DNA of 64,000 nt from GCA-2711565 sp963664245 (GCA_963664245.1 OY760934.1:930001-994000); one strand, 5' to 3'; numbered from the stretch's first letter, positions 33,361-43,459 are shown. Program-made: numbers and translations. Notes: generated by a model not told the origin, from the letters alone.

Positions 33361-35118
33361 TTATCGTTTCAACGGATTGGAAATTTCGTCGGTGACAATA
33401 TCAATATTTTTGTTTTTAGAACGAGTCTTTATATCAGCCGATTCCAACAATATTGCCGATGGAAATATCAATGAAAGTGGCAAGCCTTTTTCCGATTCAT
33501 TTATTCTATTTAAAGCAAAACGTTGGGTTCCCCACAAAAAGCTATAAACCATTCTTTGATCCGACACTAAATTCAATTTTCCTAAATCAACATCATCTAC
33601 CGTATAATTGAAATAAGCTTCTTTTACAATTTCTTCTTCGCCGGTGTTTACATCTACACGGTAACAAAATGCAGGCATGGTCGCGATTTTACTGGGAATA
33701 GATCGAATAATATAGGTATATTTATAGCCTTTATCCTTTGCCATATCCAGCAGTTTTTGTTTGAGTTGTTTCGCATCCTGTCCTTTTTTACAATCAATTT
33801 TCAGAACCGATGGAGCCCTTCGAACGCTAATTCCGTTTCCATTAAATGTAAACTGGCGATAACCTGAAGAGGTTTTAGTAACATTGGTTGGAACACGATC
33901 TGAGATAAGATTCTTTAAAACACCATCCTTAACTAAAATCAAAGAGTCGGAAGGAACAACAGCCTCCGAATCGACAAAAACCCCTCCTATCAAATCTTTT
34001 CCGTTGTATTTTAAACGTGGATAAGCAATGATATCAAAAGCATCAGCCATTACTTTTTCGCCAATTTTAAATTGCAGCTTATTCGAAATTTCTTCGAAAT
34101 AAACCTTGTTATAATCCTCAAACACAAGGTCGTTTCGCCAAGCCCGCAAGCTAAAATCGGAAGTAAACAAACTCGACAAAAACACCTCTCCTACCACATT
34201 TCCTTCAACCATTACCGGTCCGGAGTAATCTTCTTCCAATTTTGCCCCCTCTTCATATGCTGTTATATTAGCCGCCAGTTTAAGTACTTCGTTTTTCACT
34301 TCCTCATCAGCAGGGAGGTCTTGGGGAGTATTTGCAATAATCGACAATGCCCGTTCGTTAGAACTGTCTTCATCAAGATCACCTTTGATTTTAATGGTTA
34401 GCTGGGTTAAATCCATCGGGATCTTAAATTGTGAACCCTCGGTGTTCAAGTAATAGATATCATTTTGTACAATATTTATGCTGCTTCCGGCAAACTCCAC
34501 CTCCGGCAAAGCGGAAGCAAATGCAGAATACATCCTCGACTTTTCCTCCAAAAAAGATTGGTCAATGGTGTACTTTTGCCTGTCCTTAAAAAAAGTAATA
34601 GGTTCTTCGCTACTAAAATCGGGCAAGAGTTCTTCTTTATCAGCCAGGCTGTATTTTTCAATGATCTCTTGCTTGCTCTTTTGGTTAGGAGCCGCAACTT
34701 TGTAGCTGTAATTTGTCATGGCCCACAAACTATTACGCAGGCCTTTATAGTCAGGATATATCGGTGGACGAGTCACTTCATACAATAAATCGGGAGAAGG
34801 AGCATTTGATTTTCTATTTTGAAAATTTTCGTCGTTCAAATTATAATCGCCAATAGTCAGCCGCCAACTTTCATCGGCATACGTTTTTGATTCGCTGGCC
34901 ATCAGGGCTCCCTGCTGCGAAAAAATCCTGATTGAGTTTTGAAGCATATAAGTGTATGAAATAAATGAAGGAGATGAATACCCCTTGGCTTCCATTGTCA
35001 TGCTTCGGACGAGTTCGTCGCCCATCGCCCTAAAAATCACACTGTCTTTAGGTTGGTTTGCAAAACCTGCAAGCGATTGAAAAAAGATAAGAAGCAATAT
35101 ATAGTGTTGTTTTTTCAT
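33361..35118 (-). CDS. secreted TldD/PmbA-family protein (TldE-like partner)
   Basis: 585 aa with a signal peptide (MKKQHYILLLIFFQSLAGFA). The rest matches the Bacteroidota-type metallopeptidase-TldD-related family: SLRAWRNDLVFEDYNKV, YNGKDLIGGVFVDSEAVVPSD, SDRVPTNVTKTSSGYRQFTF. No HExxxH motif is visible, so it is the non-catalytic TldE-like partner of the protein encoded just upstream (9 bp gap). TldD/TldE heterodimers unfold and cleave peptides; these copies appear exported, unlike the cytosolic E. coli pair. Confidence 0.85.
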   Translation of the reverse strand: MKKQHYILLLIFFQSLAGFANQPKDSVIFRAMGDELVRSMTMEAKGYSSPSFISYTYMLQNSIRIFSQQGALMASESKTYADESWRLTIGDYNLNDENFQNRKSNAPSPDLLYEVTRPPIYPDYKGLRNSLWAMTNYSYKVAAPNQKSKQEIIEKYSLADKEELLPDFSSEEPITFFKDRQKYTIDQSFLEEKSRMYSAFASALPEVEFAGSSINIVQNDIYYLNTEGSQFKIPMDLTQLTIKIKGDLDEDSSNERALSIIANTPQDLPADEEVKNEVLKLAANITAYEEGAKLEEDYSGPVMVEGNVVGEVFLSSLFTSDFSLRAWRNDLVFEDYNKVYFEEISNKLQFKIGEKVMADAFDIIAYPRLKYNGKDLIGGVFVDSEAVVPSDSLILVKDGVLKNLISDRVPTNVTKTSSGYRQFTFNGNGISVRRAPSVLKIDCKKGQDAKQLKQKLLDMAKDKGYKYTYIIRSIPSKIATMPAFCYRVDVNTGEEEIVKEAYFNYTVDDVDLGKLNLVSDQRMVYSFLWGTQRFALNRINESEKGLPLSLIFPSAILLESADIKTRSKNKNIDIVTDEISNPLKR

Positions 35119-35127
35119 CTTTCTAAA

Positions 35128-36816
35128 TTATTTTGAAGTTGGTGGTGGTAAAATCGGCCAATCGGGTTTTACCGACATTTTATTTTGTGTTTCAATTTTA
35201 TTAACCAATATTGCCGGGGCAATAGTTGTTACCGGAAGACTGCCAGATTCGGCCCCGCAAATGCCCGAAAATACACTATAAATTTGCCCGGCAGCCAATA
35301 TCTCAGAAAACATCATTAAGGGGGTACCAATTAAATTCACCCCACGAACCAGCTCGTCTGGACGTTTATCGGTATAAACCCGGTAAACTTCAATGGGCAA
35401 AATGTTAAAATAGTCGGGCGAAAACATCATGGTGTTGGTGAACCCTCCACTTACGGTTTTAAAATAATAACCATATTTTTTTCCCTGTTTTTTACACTCC
35501 TTAATCAAGCGTTTACGCAACTTATCGTCGGATAACCCATTCTCAACCGTTATAAAAAGATTAGACTGGCGCGAAACAGCTTCAGATAATATATCGCCCC
35601 TGCCATGACCATTTGAGTGTTCAAATTCTTCCACTGGTTTGCGCGACATTAAAAACTGTTTCAATATTCCATTCTCAACATTTATAACCTTTTGGGCTTT
35701 CATTCCCTGGTCATCGTATTTGTAATGCCCGATTAATTTTATCCCGTTATATTCTTCCCGGGTTGGATCAGAAATCACCGAAAAATTTGAGGGCAAAACG
35801 GCTTCGCCAATTTTTTTCTTGAAGGTTTTGCTGTCGTACATATCATTCAAACGATGCCCCTCGATGCGGTGTCCAAAAATTTCATGGAAAAACACACCTG
35901 TTGCTTCTGGCGAAAGAATGGCCGGTCCGGTATAAGGCTCTGATTTTTCTGCTTTTGATATTTTTTCCATGATCGTGGCCTTTTCTGCAATAATCCTCAA
36001 CAGGCTTTCTTCATCCGGCAAATCAGAAGGATGCAAAACATTAAAACTTTCTGCAAACGGAAACACTTCATTGTTTTCCAGTTTTAAGAATCCATTGATT
36101 GAAAGCGAGCAAAATGTAAAATTCTGAACAACTTCGCTTCCTTCCGAAGAAACAAAAATATCCCTTCCGTGCGTAAATGTGATAGACGACCCGCCCCAAT
36201 AATAATTTTCGGCCATTGAAAACACCGAATCCATTTTTACCAAAGTATTCACCCACTCATCAAGATTTATATTGGTTTGTTCAGTCCCCAGTTTTTCTTC
36301 ATAATATTTTTGAGGTTCTTCTTTTGAAAAATCGGCCACCTTCGGTTTTTCCTTATTCTTCATGGCTTCTAATTTTTCGCGGTACTCAATAATGGCATTC
36401 TGATACAATTGATTTGTATTTTGCCAAATTTTGAATTTTATCGCAGCTTTATTATCATCAATGGGTAAAAAAGGTTCTCTCACCACCGAATAATCAATCG
36501 GAAAAGTTCCAAATGTATTTTCCAGTTGATGAGTATTATCAAAAGTGTAATCACCAATCCGGATGCTTGGTTTAAATATGCGTCTAACCGTTTTTGTTTC
36601 GTCAACTACACTTCCATTTAAAGTACTGACGCTTAAAATATTCAATTCTCTGGCTCTAAATTCCATATAGTATGGCGAATATTCTTTGGCTTTCATCTCT
36701 TCCATTTCGTAGTTTAGTTCTTCTTTGAGTGCCTGAAACAACACATCGTTTTCTTGTGCAAACAAAAGAAAGCTACAAAAACCAAAGATTCCTATAATGA
36801 TTATTTTTTTTGTCAT
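35128..36816 (-). CDS. secreted TldD-family metalloprotease
   Basis: 562 aa from the ATG at 36816, chosen because it opens a good signal peptide (MTKKIIIIGIFGFCSFLLFAQ); an ATG 39 bp upstream overlaps the preceding gene. The catalytic zinc motif HEIFGHRIEGH (HExxxH, about residue 320) occurs after ILSPEATGVFF, as in TldD. SNGHGRGDILSEAVSRQSNLFI and the C-terminal GGFTNTMMFSPDYF and RGVNLIGTPLMMFSEIL complete the family pattern. It is likely an envelope protease with the TldE-like partner. Confidence 0.88.
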   Translation of the reverse strand: MTKKIIIIGIFGFCSFLLFAQENDVLFQALKEELNYEMEEMKAKEYSPYYMEFRARELNILSVSTLNGSVVDETKTVRRIFKPSIRIGDYTFDNTHQLENTFGTFPIDYSVVREPFLPIDDNKAAIKFKIWQNTNQLYQNAIIEYREKLEAMKNKEKPKVADFSKEEPQKYYEEKLGTEQTNINLDEWVNTLVKMDSVFSMAENYYWGGSSITFTHGRDIFVSSEGSEVVQNFTFCSLSINGFLKLENNEVFPFAESFNVLHPSDLPDEESLLRIIAEKATIMEKISKAEKSEPYTGPAILSPEATGVFFHEIFGHRIEGHRLNDMYDSKTFKKKIGEAVLPSNFSVISDPTREEYNGIKLIGHYKYDDQGMKAQKVINVENGILKQFLMSRKPVEEFEHSNGHGRGDILSEAVSRQSNLFITVENGLSDDKLRKRLIKECKKQGKKYGYYFKTVSGGFTNTMMFSPDYFNILPIEVYRVYTDKRPDELVRGVNLIGTPLMMFSEILAAGQIYSVFSGICGAESGSLPVTTIAPAILVNKIETQNKMSVKPDWPILPPPTSK

Positions 36817-36826
36817 AAATTCATTT

Positions 36827-37996
36827 TTATTCAGATTCATAAAGCGGATGAACATGTTGCTTAATATTTTCCTTACAAATTTTCCCGGAACAAAGAATGG
36901 TTAAACGCTCAATCACGTTTCTTAATTCACGGATATTACCCGTCCATTTTATTTTTTGCAATTCGGCAATAGCCTCATCGCTCAATTCAACCGGGGGTTT
37001 CCCCTGGATGCTTAAAAATTCTTCGATGAAGTGTTTTGCCAAAAGCGGAATATCTTCTTTACGGTCGCGCAAGGGCGGAACCTGGATCAGGATCACACTC
37101 AAACGATGATATAAATCTTCGCGGAAAGTCCCCTTATCAATTTCTTTTTTCAAATCTTTATTGGTCGCTGCAATAATGCGGACATCAACGTTTATTTCTT
37201 TTTCGCCCCCTACCCGGGTAATTTTATTTTCCTGCAAAGCCCGCAGCACCTTCGCCTGTGCCGACTGGCTCATATCGCCGATCTCATCCAAAAACAAGGT
37301 TCCTCCATGAGCCAGTTCAAAATCGCCTTTACGTTGTTTGATGGCCGAGGTAAACGAACCTTTCTCGTGCCCAAACAACTGGCTTTCGATCAACTCCGAA
37401 GGAATGGCTGCACAATTCACTTCAATAAATGGGGATCTTGCACGGGTACTATTTTCGTGGATGGCACGGGCCACCAGTTCTTTCCCAGTACCGTTTTCTC
37501 CGGTAATCAGAACACGAGCAGTAGTCGGAGCAACCTTTTCAATCATATCTTCGATAGCTATCATTGGCTGCGACTCCCCGATCATTTTCCACTTTTCATC
37601 CACCTGCTTACGAAGCACTTTGGTTTCCGTCATCAATTTTGATTTATCCATCGCATTGCGGATGGTTACCAGCAAACGGTTCAAATCAGGCGGTTTGGAA
37701 ATATAATCATAGGCTCCTTTTTTGATGGATTCAACAGCCGTATCAATGGTTCCGTGTCCCGAAATCATAATAACAGGGGCTTCGGTAAGTTCTTTGGTTT
37801 TTTCCAGAACCTCTATCCCATCCATGCGGGGCATTTTGATATCGCATAAAATCACATCGTATTCATTATGTTCAATTAATTCCAAAGCAGCTATTCCATC
37901 CACCGCATCATCAACAATGTATTTCTCGGTTTCCAGAATATCCCGCAAGGTATTTCTAATTGCTTTTTCGTCGTCGATAATTAAAATTTTCGCCAT
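36827..37996 (-). CDS. sigma-54-type response regulator lacking a DNA-binding domain
   Basis: 389 aa. The receiver domain (about 1-120) has phosphoacceptor D in VILCDIKMPRMDG. The AAA+ domain has Walker A GENGTGKEL, Walker B GGTLFLDEIGDM and the R-finger region FREDLYHRLSVI. The sigma-54-contact loop is GSFTSA and not GAFTGA. The protein ends at NIRELRNVIERLTILCSG...LYESE, where a Fis-type HTH would normally follow, so it cannot bind an enhancer in the usual way. It is cotranscribed with the TldD pair, 11 bp ahead of it. Confidence 0.9.
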   Translation of the reverse strand: MAKILIIDDEKAIRNTLRDILETEKYIVDDAVDGIAALELIEHNEYDVILCDIKMPRMDGIEVLEKTKELTEAPVIMISGHGTIDTAVESIKKGAYDYISKPPDLNRLLVTIRNAMDKSKLMTETKVLRKQVDEKWKMIGESQPMIAIEDMIEKVAPTTARVLITGENGTGKELVARAIHENSTRARSPFIEVNCAAIPSELIESQLFGHEKGSFTSAIKQRKGDFELAHGGTLFLDEIGDMSQSAQAKVLRALQENKITRVGGEKEINVDVRIIAATNKDLKKEIDKGTFREDLYHRLSVILIQVPPLRDRKEDIPLLAKHFIEEFLSIQGKPPVELSDEAIAELQKIKWTGNIRELRNVIERLTILCSGKICKENIKQHVHPLYESE

Positions 37997-37998
37997 AA

Positions 37999-38430
37999 CT
38001 AATAATAGAGCTTTACTGTTTTGTTTTTATAAAAAATCACCGCTTTGTATTTTTTAAGCAAATCGCCTCCCAGCACCGCATGAATTGTTGGTAAATCCAG
38101 CATCCGGTAAGAGTCGTTTATTGTTTTTAAATCCATGACCACGGCCTGGTAATTTTTTAGTTCCAGTTTCCCAAACTTAAGCGAGTTCAACTCAAAAACC
38201 TTGCTCCTCATCGAGTTCGTTCCCAAACCGGTTGACAGGTGTTCGTTTTCTTCAAACTTATTTTCATCCACATTAATAAACTGCCCAATCAGATTTTCAT
38301 CAAAAACCGTGCGAGAAGCTCCGGTATCAATAATCATATTGGCTTTTTTATGGTTGATCTCTACCTCAACCATTAAATGAAAACCATCATTTTCAATGGC
38401 TAGAAGCTGTATTGGAATCTTAACGTACAT
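37999..38430 (-). CDS. retropepsin-like aspartyl protease family protein
   Basis: 143 aa single-domain protein of clan AA. The active-site loop is MIIDTGASRTVFDENLI (D-T-G), preceded by the beta hairpin EVEINHKKANM. A later DLPTIHAVLGGDLLKKYKAVIFYKNKTVKL matches the G-x-D-x-L flap end of bacterial retropepsin-like proteins. One active Asp per chain implies a homodimer. The gene lies 1 bp after the LOG gene and 2 bp before the regulator, in the same transcript. Confidence 0.85.
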   Translation of the reverse strand: MYVKIPIQLLAIENDGFHLMVEVEINHKKANMIIDTGASRTVFDENLIGQFINVDENKFEENEHLSTGLGTNSMRSKVFELNSLKFGKLELKNYQAVVMDLKTINDSYRMLDLPTIHAVLGGDLLKKYKAVIFYKNKTVKLYY

Positions 38431-38431
38431 T

Positions 38432-39142
38432 CTAGAAGTTCGGTTTCAGTGAGTACTTTTCATAAAAATCTTCAATAATAGAAACCGCCTCATCGGAAGT
38501 ATCAACCAGGGTGAAAATTTCCATGTCGTCCGGGCTGATTGTTTTTTCGGCAAGCAGTTTTTCTTTGATCCATTCAATCAGTCCTCCCCAATAGCCTTTA
38601 TCAACCAACACAATCGGGAATTGAACCAGTTTCTGGGTTTGAATGAGAGTGATTGCTTCAAACAATTCATCGAGTGTTCCAAAGCCGCCCGGAAGCACAA
38701 TATACCCCTGGGAATATTTCATAAAGATTACCTTGCGGACAAAGAAATGATCAAAATCCAGTAATTTATCCGAATCGATATAAATATTATGGTTCTGCTC
38801 GTGTGGCAAATTGATATTCAATCCCACCGATTTCCCCTGTCCCAGTTTTGCGCCTTTGTTTGCAGCTTCCATAATTCCGGGGCCGCCGCCGGTAATTACC
38901 CCAAAGCCTTTCGCGGTTAGTTTGGTCCCGATTTCTTCGGCGACTTTATAAAACGGGTGTTCGCGCGAGGTACGCGCCGAACCAAAAATTGAAACACAAG
39001 GGCCAATACGGGCCATTTTTTCAAAGCCTTCTACAAATTCCGACATAACTTTAAATATCTGCCACGAATCGTAGGTTTTTATTTCGTTCCAGCTCCTTTC
39101 TTTCAGGGCTTTTCTGATTTTATCTTCTTCTTTTCTATCCAT
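38432..39142 (-). CDS. LOG-family protein (TIGR00730)
   Basis: 236 aa Rossmann-like protein. The family motifs are visible: GGGPGIMEAANKGAKLG (about 80-96) and PGGFGTLDELFEAITLIQTQK (about 150-170), the latter containing the catalytic P-G-G-x-G-T-x-x-E. LOG proteins are phosphoribohydrolases that release bases from nucleoside 5'-monophosphates (cytokinin-activating in plants; purine-related in bacteria). It is cytoplasmic and is the first of a close five-gene series. Confidence 0.9.
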   Translation of the reverse strand: MDRKEEDKIRKALKERSWNEIKTYDSWQIFKVMSEFVEGFEKMARIGPCVSIFGSARTSREHPFYKVAEEIGTKLTAKGFGVITGGGPGIMEAANKGAKLGQGKSVGLNINLPHEQNHNIYIDSDKLLDFDHFFVRKVIFMKYSQGYIVLPGGFGTLDELFEAITLIQTQKLVQFPIVLVDKGYWGGLIEWIKEKLLAEKTISPDDMEIFTLVDTSDEAVSIIEDFYEKYSLKPNF

Positions 39143-39217
39143 GCTTAAATAATTGCGAATTGTAAATTTAAGTATTATTTCTGCTTCTTCCGGGAAGAAA
39201 ACAATTCTTAGGAAATT

Positions 39218-42088
39218 TTAAGATTTCAGTTCGGCTTTCAAAAACGCCGCCGTATAACCGTTGTTCTGTTTCACAATTTCTTCGGGCGAACCCTGGGCAA
39301 TAATTTCGCCGCCCCGGTTCCCGCCTTCGGGACCCAAATCAATGATATGGTCAGCAACTTTAATTACTTCCATATTATGTTCGATGACCAGAACCGTGTT
39401 CCCCCTATCTACCAGTTTATTCAACACATCCAGTAAAACTTTCACATCTTCAAAATGCAAACCAGTAGTAGGCTCATCCAAAATATACATGGTTTGCCCG
39501 GTGTCGCGTTTCGAAAGTTCCGAAGCCAGTTTTACCCGTTGCGCCTCGCCGCCCGAAAGGGTAGTTGATTGCTGCCCCAGGGTAATATAGCCCAGGCCTA
39601 CTTCTTTCAGGGTTCTTATTTTTTGAAGGATGGAAGGAACATTATCAAAGAATTCAACCGCCTGATTGATGGTCATGTTCAACACATCGTTAATGGATTT
39701 TCCTTTGTACCGAACCTCAAGGGTTTCGCGGTTATAACGCTGTCCATTACATTCGTCGCAATGCACATGAACATCGGGCAAAAAATTCATTTCGATGATC
39801 TTTACCCCTGCTCCTTTGCAGGTTTCGCAACGGCCACCTTTTACATTAAACGAAAAACGGCCGGGTTTGTACCCCCTGATTTTCGCTTCGGGAAGCTGAA
39901 CAAAAAGCTTACGGATTTCGTCAAAAACCTTGGTGTATGTGGCCGAATTCGAACGTGGAGTTCGGCCAATGGGCGACTGGTCAATTTCAATCACCTTGTC
40001 AATATTCTCTAAACCGGAAATGGCAGCATAATCCAAGGGCTTTTTCGTAGATCTATAGAAATGCTGGCTCATGATGGGATACAGCGTTTCATTGATTAAA
40101 GTCGATTTTCCGCTTCCCGAAACACCAGTTACACAAATCAATTTTCCCAGAGGAATTTCAACATCTAAATTTTTAAGGTTATTCCCGTTTGCCCCTTTCA
40201 GCTCGAATGATTTCCCGTTTCCTTCACGGCGTTTTTCGGGCACTTTAATTTCTTTTTTTCCACTGATGTACTGGCAGGTAATTGTTGAACAATCATGCAT
40301 TTCGGCGGGAGTTCCCTGAGCCACAATTTTACCACCGTGGCGACCCGCTCCCGGACCAATATCCACCACATGATCGGCAGCCAGGATAGTTTCTTTATCG
40401 TGTTCAACCACCACCACCGAGTTCCCAATATCACGTAAATCCTGCAAGGCTTTTATCAAGCGCACATTATCACGCTGATGGAGCCCAATACTCGGCTCAT
40501 CCAGAATATACAACACACCAACCAGTTGCGAACCAATTTGCGTGGCCAAACGGATGCGTTGTGCCTCGCCGCCTGAAAGGCTCCTGGAACTACGGTTCAG
40601 GGTTAAATAATCGATGCCAACATCCAACAGAAAACGGATGCGGGTTCTAATCTCGCGAATGATTTCGTGGGCTATTTTTTGCTGATTTTCACTTAGTTCT
40701 TTTTCTACCTTGCTGAACCATTCATCCAACTGGATGATGTCCAGGTTGGCCAGTTCTGCAATATTTTTGTCGGCAATTTTAAAATACAACGATTGCTTTT
40801 TCAGACGCATTCCTTCACATGCCGGACATTTTACCTTGTTCATAAAAGAGTCGGCCCAGCGTTTAATCCCGGTGCTTGAGGTTTCGTTATTTTGATTACT
40901 GATAAAATTAATGATCCCTTCAAAGTTCAACGAGTAGGTAGAAGTGATCCCCAGATATTCTTTTTTTACCTGAAAAGATTCGTTTGAACCGTATAAAATC
41001 GTATTGATGGCCTCGTCTGAAAGGTCTTTTATTTTTGTGTTCAGATCAAAATCATATTTCAAACCGATGGCCTCAATCTGGCTAAAAATCCAATTATTTT
41101 TATACTCCCCGATGGGGGCAAAACCTCCTTTTTTAATGCTCAGGTTTTTATCGGGCATGATCTTATCCATATCCACTTCCGAAATCACCCCTAGTCCATT
41201 ACAACGCGGACAGGCTCCATAAGGCGAGTTAAACGAAAATGTATTGGGCTCCGGATCATCGTAAGCAATTCCGGTAGTCGGGCACATCAGGTTCTTGCTA
41301 AAATGGCGAACCTCATTTGTATCGGCATCCAGAATCATCAAAATTCCTTTACCATGACGAAGAGCCGTTTGAAGCGATTGGGTAATGCGGTTTTTGTCTT
41401 CCTTTTTAACCTGGATACGATCGATTACAATTTCAATATCGTGAACTTTGTAGCGATCCAACTGCATTCCAAAAGTAATTTCCTGTACTTCGCCGTCCAC
41501 CCTGACCCGTAAAAATCCTTGTTTCCGGATTTGTTCAAACAGATCGCGATAATGTCCTTTCCGTCCTTTTACAACAGGAGCCAGCACCATCACTCTTTTG
41601 TTCATGTACTCATTAAGGATGAGCTGGGTAATCTGAGTTTCCGAATAACGCACCATTTTTTCGCCGGTTTCATACGAAAAAGCTTCTGCTGCACGGGCAT
41701 AAAGCAGGCGCATAAAATCATATATTTCGGTAATGGTTCCAACCGTAGAGCGAGGGTTACGATTGATGGTTTTTTGTTCAATGGAAATCACCGGGCTCAA
41801 TCCGGTAATTTTATCTACATCGGGGCGCTCCAGGTTTCCAATAAACTGGCGGGCATAAGCCGAAAAAGTTTCCATGTAACGGCGCTGACCCTCGGCATAA
41901 ATAGTATCAAAAGCCAGGGAAGATTTTCCGCTCCCGCTTAAACCGGTAATCACCACCAACTTATCGCGAGGTATGGAAATATCAATATTTTGAAGATTAT
42001 GAACACGGGCACCGTAAATCTGCAAATGAGTATCTTCACTCACTTCGTCAATTAATGGTCTATCTTTCTCTTTCAATTCCCCTCGCAC
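39218..42088 (-). CDS. uvrA: excinuclease ABC subunit A
   Basis: 956 aa DNA damage sensor of nucleotide excision repair. Two ABC ATPase modules: Walker A GLSGSGKSS near the N-terminus and GVSGSGKST in the second half; signature LSGGEAQRIRLA and LSGGEAQRVKLA; Walker B ILDEPSIGLHQ and ILDEPTTGLHF. Zinc modules CPRCNGLG and the CETCKGAG...CDECNGQRY cluster are intact, as is the signature domain region around KGRKGHYRDLF. Full length. It lies between the M48 protease and LOG genes in one directon. Confidence 0.98.
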   Translation of the reverse strand: MRGELKEKDRPLIDEVSEDTHLQIYGARVHNLQNIDISIPRDKLVVITGLSGSGKSSLAFDTIYAEGQRRYMETFSAYARQFIGNLERPDVDKITGLSPVISIEQKTINRNPRSTVGTITEIYDFMRLLYARAAEAFSYETGEKMVRYSETQITQLILNEYMNKRVMVLAPVVKGRKGHYRDLFEQIRKQGFLRVRVDGEVQEITFGMQLDRYKVHDIEIVIDRIQVKKEDKNRITQSLQTALRHGKGILMILDADTNEVRHFSKNLMCPTTGIAYDDPEPNTFSFNSPYGACPRCNGLGVISEVDMDKIMPDKNLSIKKGGFAPIGEYKNNWIFSQIEAIGLKYDFDLNTKIKDLSDEAINTILYGSNESFQVKKEYLGITSTYSLNFEGIINFISNQNNETSSTGIKRWADSFMNKVKCPACEGMRLKKQSLYFKIADKNIAELANLDIIQLDEWFSKVEKELSENQQKIAHEIIREIRTRIRFLLDVGIDYLTLNRSSRSLSGGEAQRIRLATQIGSQLVGVLYILDEPSIGLHQRDNVRLIKALQDLRDIGNSVVVVEHDKETILAADHVVDIGPGAGRHGGKIVAQGTPAEMHDCSTITCQYISGKKEIKVPEKRREGNGKSFELKGANGNNLKNLDVEIPLGKLICVTGVSGSGKSTLINETLYPIMSQHFYRSTKKPLDYAAISGLENIDKVIEIDQSPIGRTPRSNSATYTKVFDEIRKLFVQLPEAKIRGYKPGRFSFNVKGGRCETCKGAGVKIIEMNFLPDVHVHCDECNGQRYNRETLEVRYKGKSINDVLNMTINQAVEFFDNVPSILQKIRTLKEVGLGYITLGQQSTTLSGGEAQRVKLASELSKRDTGQTMYILDEPTTGLHFEDVKVLLDVLNKLVDRGNTVLVIEHNMEVIKVADHIIDLGPEGGNRGGEIIAQGSPEEIVKQNNGYTAAFLKAELKS

Positions 42089-42104
42089 GACTAGGTATTC
42101 CTTT

Positions 42105-42893
42105 CTATTTCTTATAACTCAAAGCCTCCGGAATGGCTGCCCGTAAATCGGCTACCCTTGATTCACTTGAAGGGTGTGTTGATAAAAATTGTGGTGATTC
42201 CTGTCCACCGCTTTTTTCCATCATTTTCTCCCAAAATTTAGGAGCTTCATACGGATCATAACCAGCCATGGTCATAAAAATTAATCCCAAACGGTCAGCT
42301 TCTTTTTCGTGGGTGCGGCTATATGGCAACAACAAACCAACCTGAGCACCCAAACCATAAGCCGTCAAAAATAAACTTTGGGTTTTTTCCGGTTTTTCTT
42401 TTAAGGCATAGCTCAGTGCTACGCCACCCAATTCGGCCATCAATCCCTGGCTCATACGCTCATTTCCATGGCCAGCAATAATATGGGCAATTTCATGACC
42501 CATGACAACGGCAATCCCGTTTTCATCGGCACATAGCGGCATAATTCCTGAATAAAAAACAACCTTACCTCCCGGCATCGCCCAGGCATTAACCTGTTTA
42601 TCTTCCACCACATTAAATTCCCATTCAAATCCTTGGATAAGGCTTGCTTGAGCGGTTTCAGAAAGGTATTTCTCTACGGCATTTTTAATATTATTACCAA
42701 CCCGGCGAACCATATTTTGATATCGCTGATTTGTTGAGAGTTTATTTTCATTTAAGAATTGTCCATAGTTTTGATAAGCCATGGCATTAAGCTCAGAACT
42801 CGAGATTAGCTTTAATTGCTTGCGGCCCGTAATCGGGACTGTAGTACAAGCAACAAGCAGCAAAAGTGCAAAGAGATAAACAAATTTCTTCAT
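42105..42893 (-). CDS. M48-family metalloprotease, lipoprotein
   Basis: 262 aa. Lipobox VAC with the Cys at 16 after a short hydrophobic leader. The zinc site is HEIAHIIAGHGNERM (HExxH about residue 133), with the third ligand in SRTHEKEADRLGLIFM. This is the BepA/LoiP type of periplasmic protease attached to the outer membrane by lipid, which acts on misfolded outer-membrane proteins. The C-terminal SPQFLSTHPSSESRVADLRA is the usual end. It sits 16 bp ahead of uvrA. Confidence 0.93.
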   Translation of the reverse strand: MKKFVYLFALLLLVACTTVPITGRKQLKLISSSELNAMAYQNYGQFLNENKLSTNQRYQNMVRRVGNNIKNAVEKYLSETAQASLIQGFEWEFNVVEDKQVNAWAMPGGKVVFYSGIMPLCADENGIAVVMGHEIAHIIAGHGNERMSQGLMAELGGVALSYALKEKPEKTQSLFLTAYGLGAQVGLLLPYSRTHEKEADRLGLIFMTMAGYDPYEAPKFWEKMMEKSGGQESPQFLSTHPSSESRVADLRAAIPEALSYKK

Positions 42894-42904
42894 AAGATAA
42901 ACGT

Positions 42905-43459
42905 CTATTGTTTGAATTTAAACTTGGTTTTAAAATCTTTGAACAAAGGAGATATTTTATCCTTTTCCGAAAGAATCGGGTTTTCAATTCCCCAATCAAT
43001 TGCCAAATCCTTATCATCCCAACGCATGCTTCCTTCCGACTCCTTATTGTAAATGTTCGTACATTTGTAAAAGAAAATAGTGTCATCTTCAAGGGTTGCA
43101 AAACCGTGAGCCATTCCTGGCGGGATCCAGTACATAAACTTGTTTTCGCCCGACAATTCAATAGATTCCCATTGCCCGTAGGTTGGCGAACCTTCCCGAA
43201 TATCAACAGCAACATCCAGTACTCGGCCACGCATCACCCGCACCAGTTTTCCCTGGGCATAAGGCGGGTTCTGAAAATGCAATCCACGTAAAACACCTTT
43301 TTGCGATTTTGATTCATTATCCTGAACAAATTGCAAATCAACGCCTGCCTGTTCAAATTTATCCCGGTTAAAAGATTCAAAAAAATAGCCCCGTTCATCT
43401 TCAAATACTATGGGTTTTATAATCAATAAACCGGGAATTTTTGTTTTTATAATTTCCAT
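42905..43459 (-). CDS. rfbC: dTDP-4-dehydrorhamnose 3,5-epimerase
   Basis: 184 aa cupin enzyme of dTDP-L-rhamnose synthesis. Motifs: FFESFNRDKFEQAG, FVQDNESKSQKGVLRGLHFQ (catalytic His in GLHFQ), VRVMRGRVLDVAVDIREGSPTYGQW, and IPPGMAHGFATLEDD. The other rfb/rml genes are absent from the window. It is the second gene of the lpdA directon, 4 bp after lpdA, a detached rml gene. Confidence 0.95.
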   Translation of the reverse strand: MEIIKTKIPGLLIIKPIVFEDERGYFFESFNRDKFEQAGVDLQFVQDNESKSQKGVLRGLHFQNPPYAQGKLVRVMRGRVLDVAVDIREGSPTYGQWESIELSGENKFMYWIPPGMAHGFATLEDDTIFFYKCTNIYNKESEGSMRWDDKDLAIDWGIENPILSEKDKISPLFKDFKTKFKFKQ

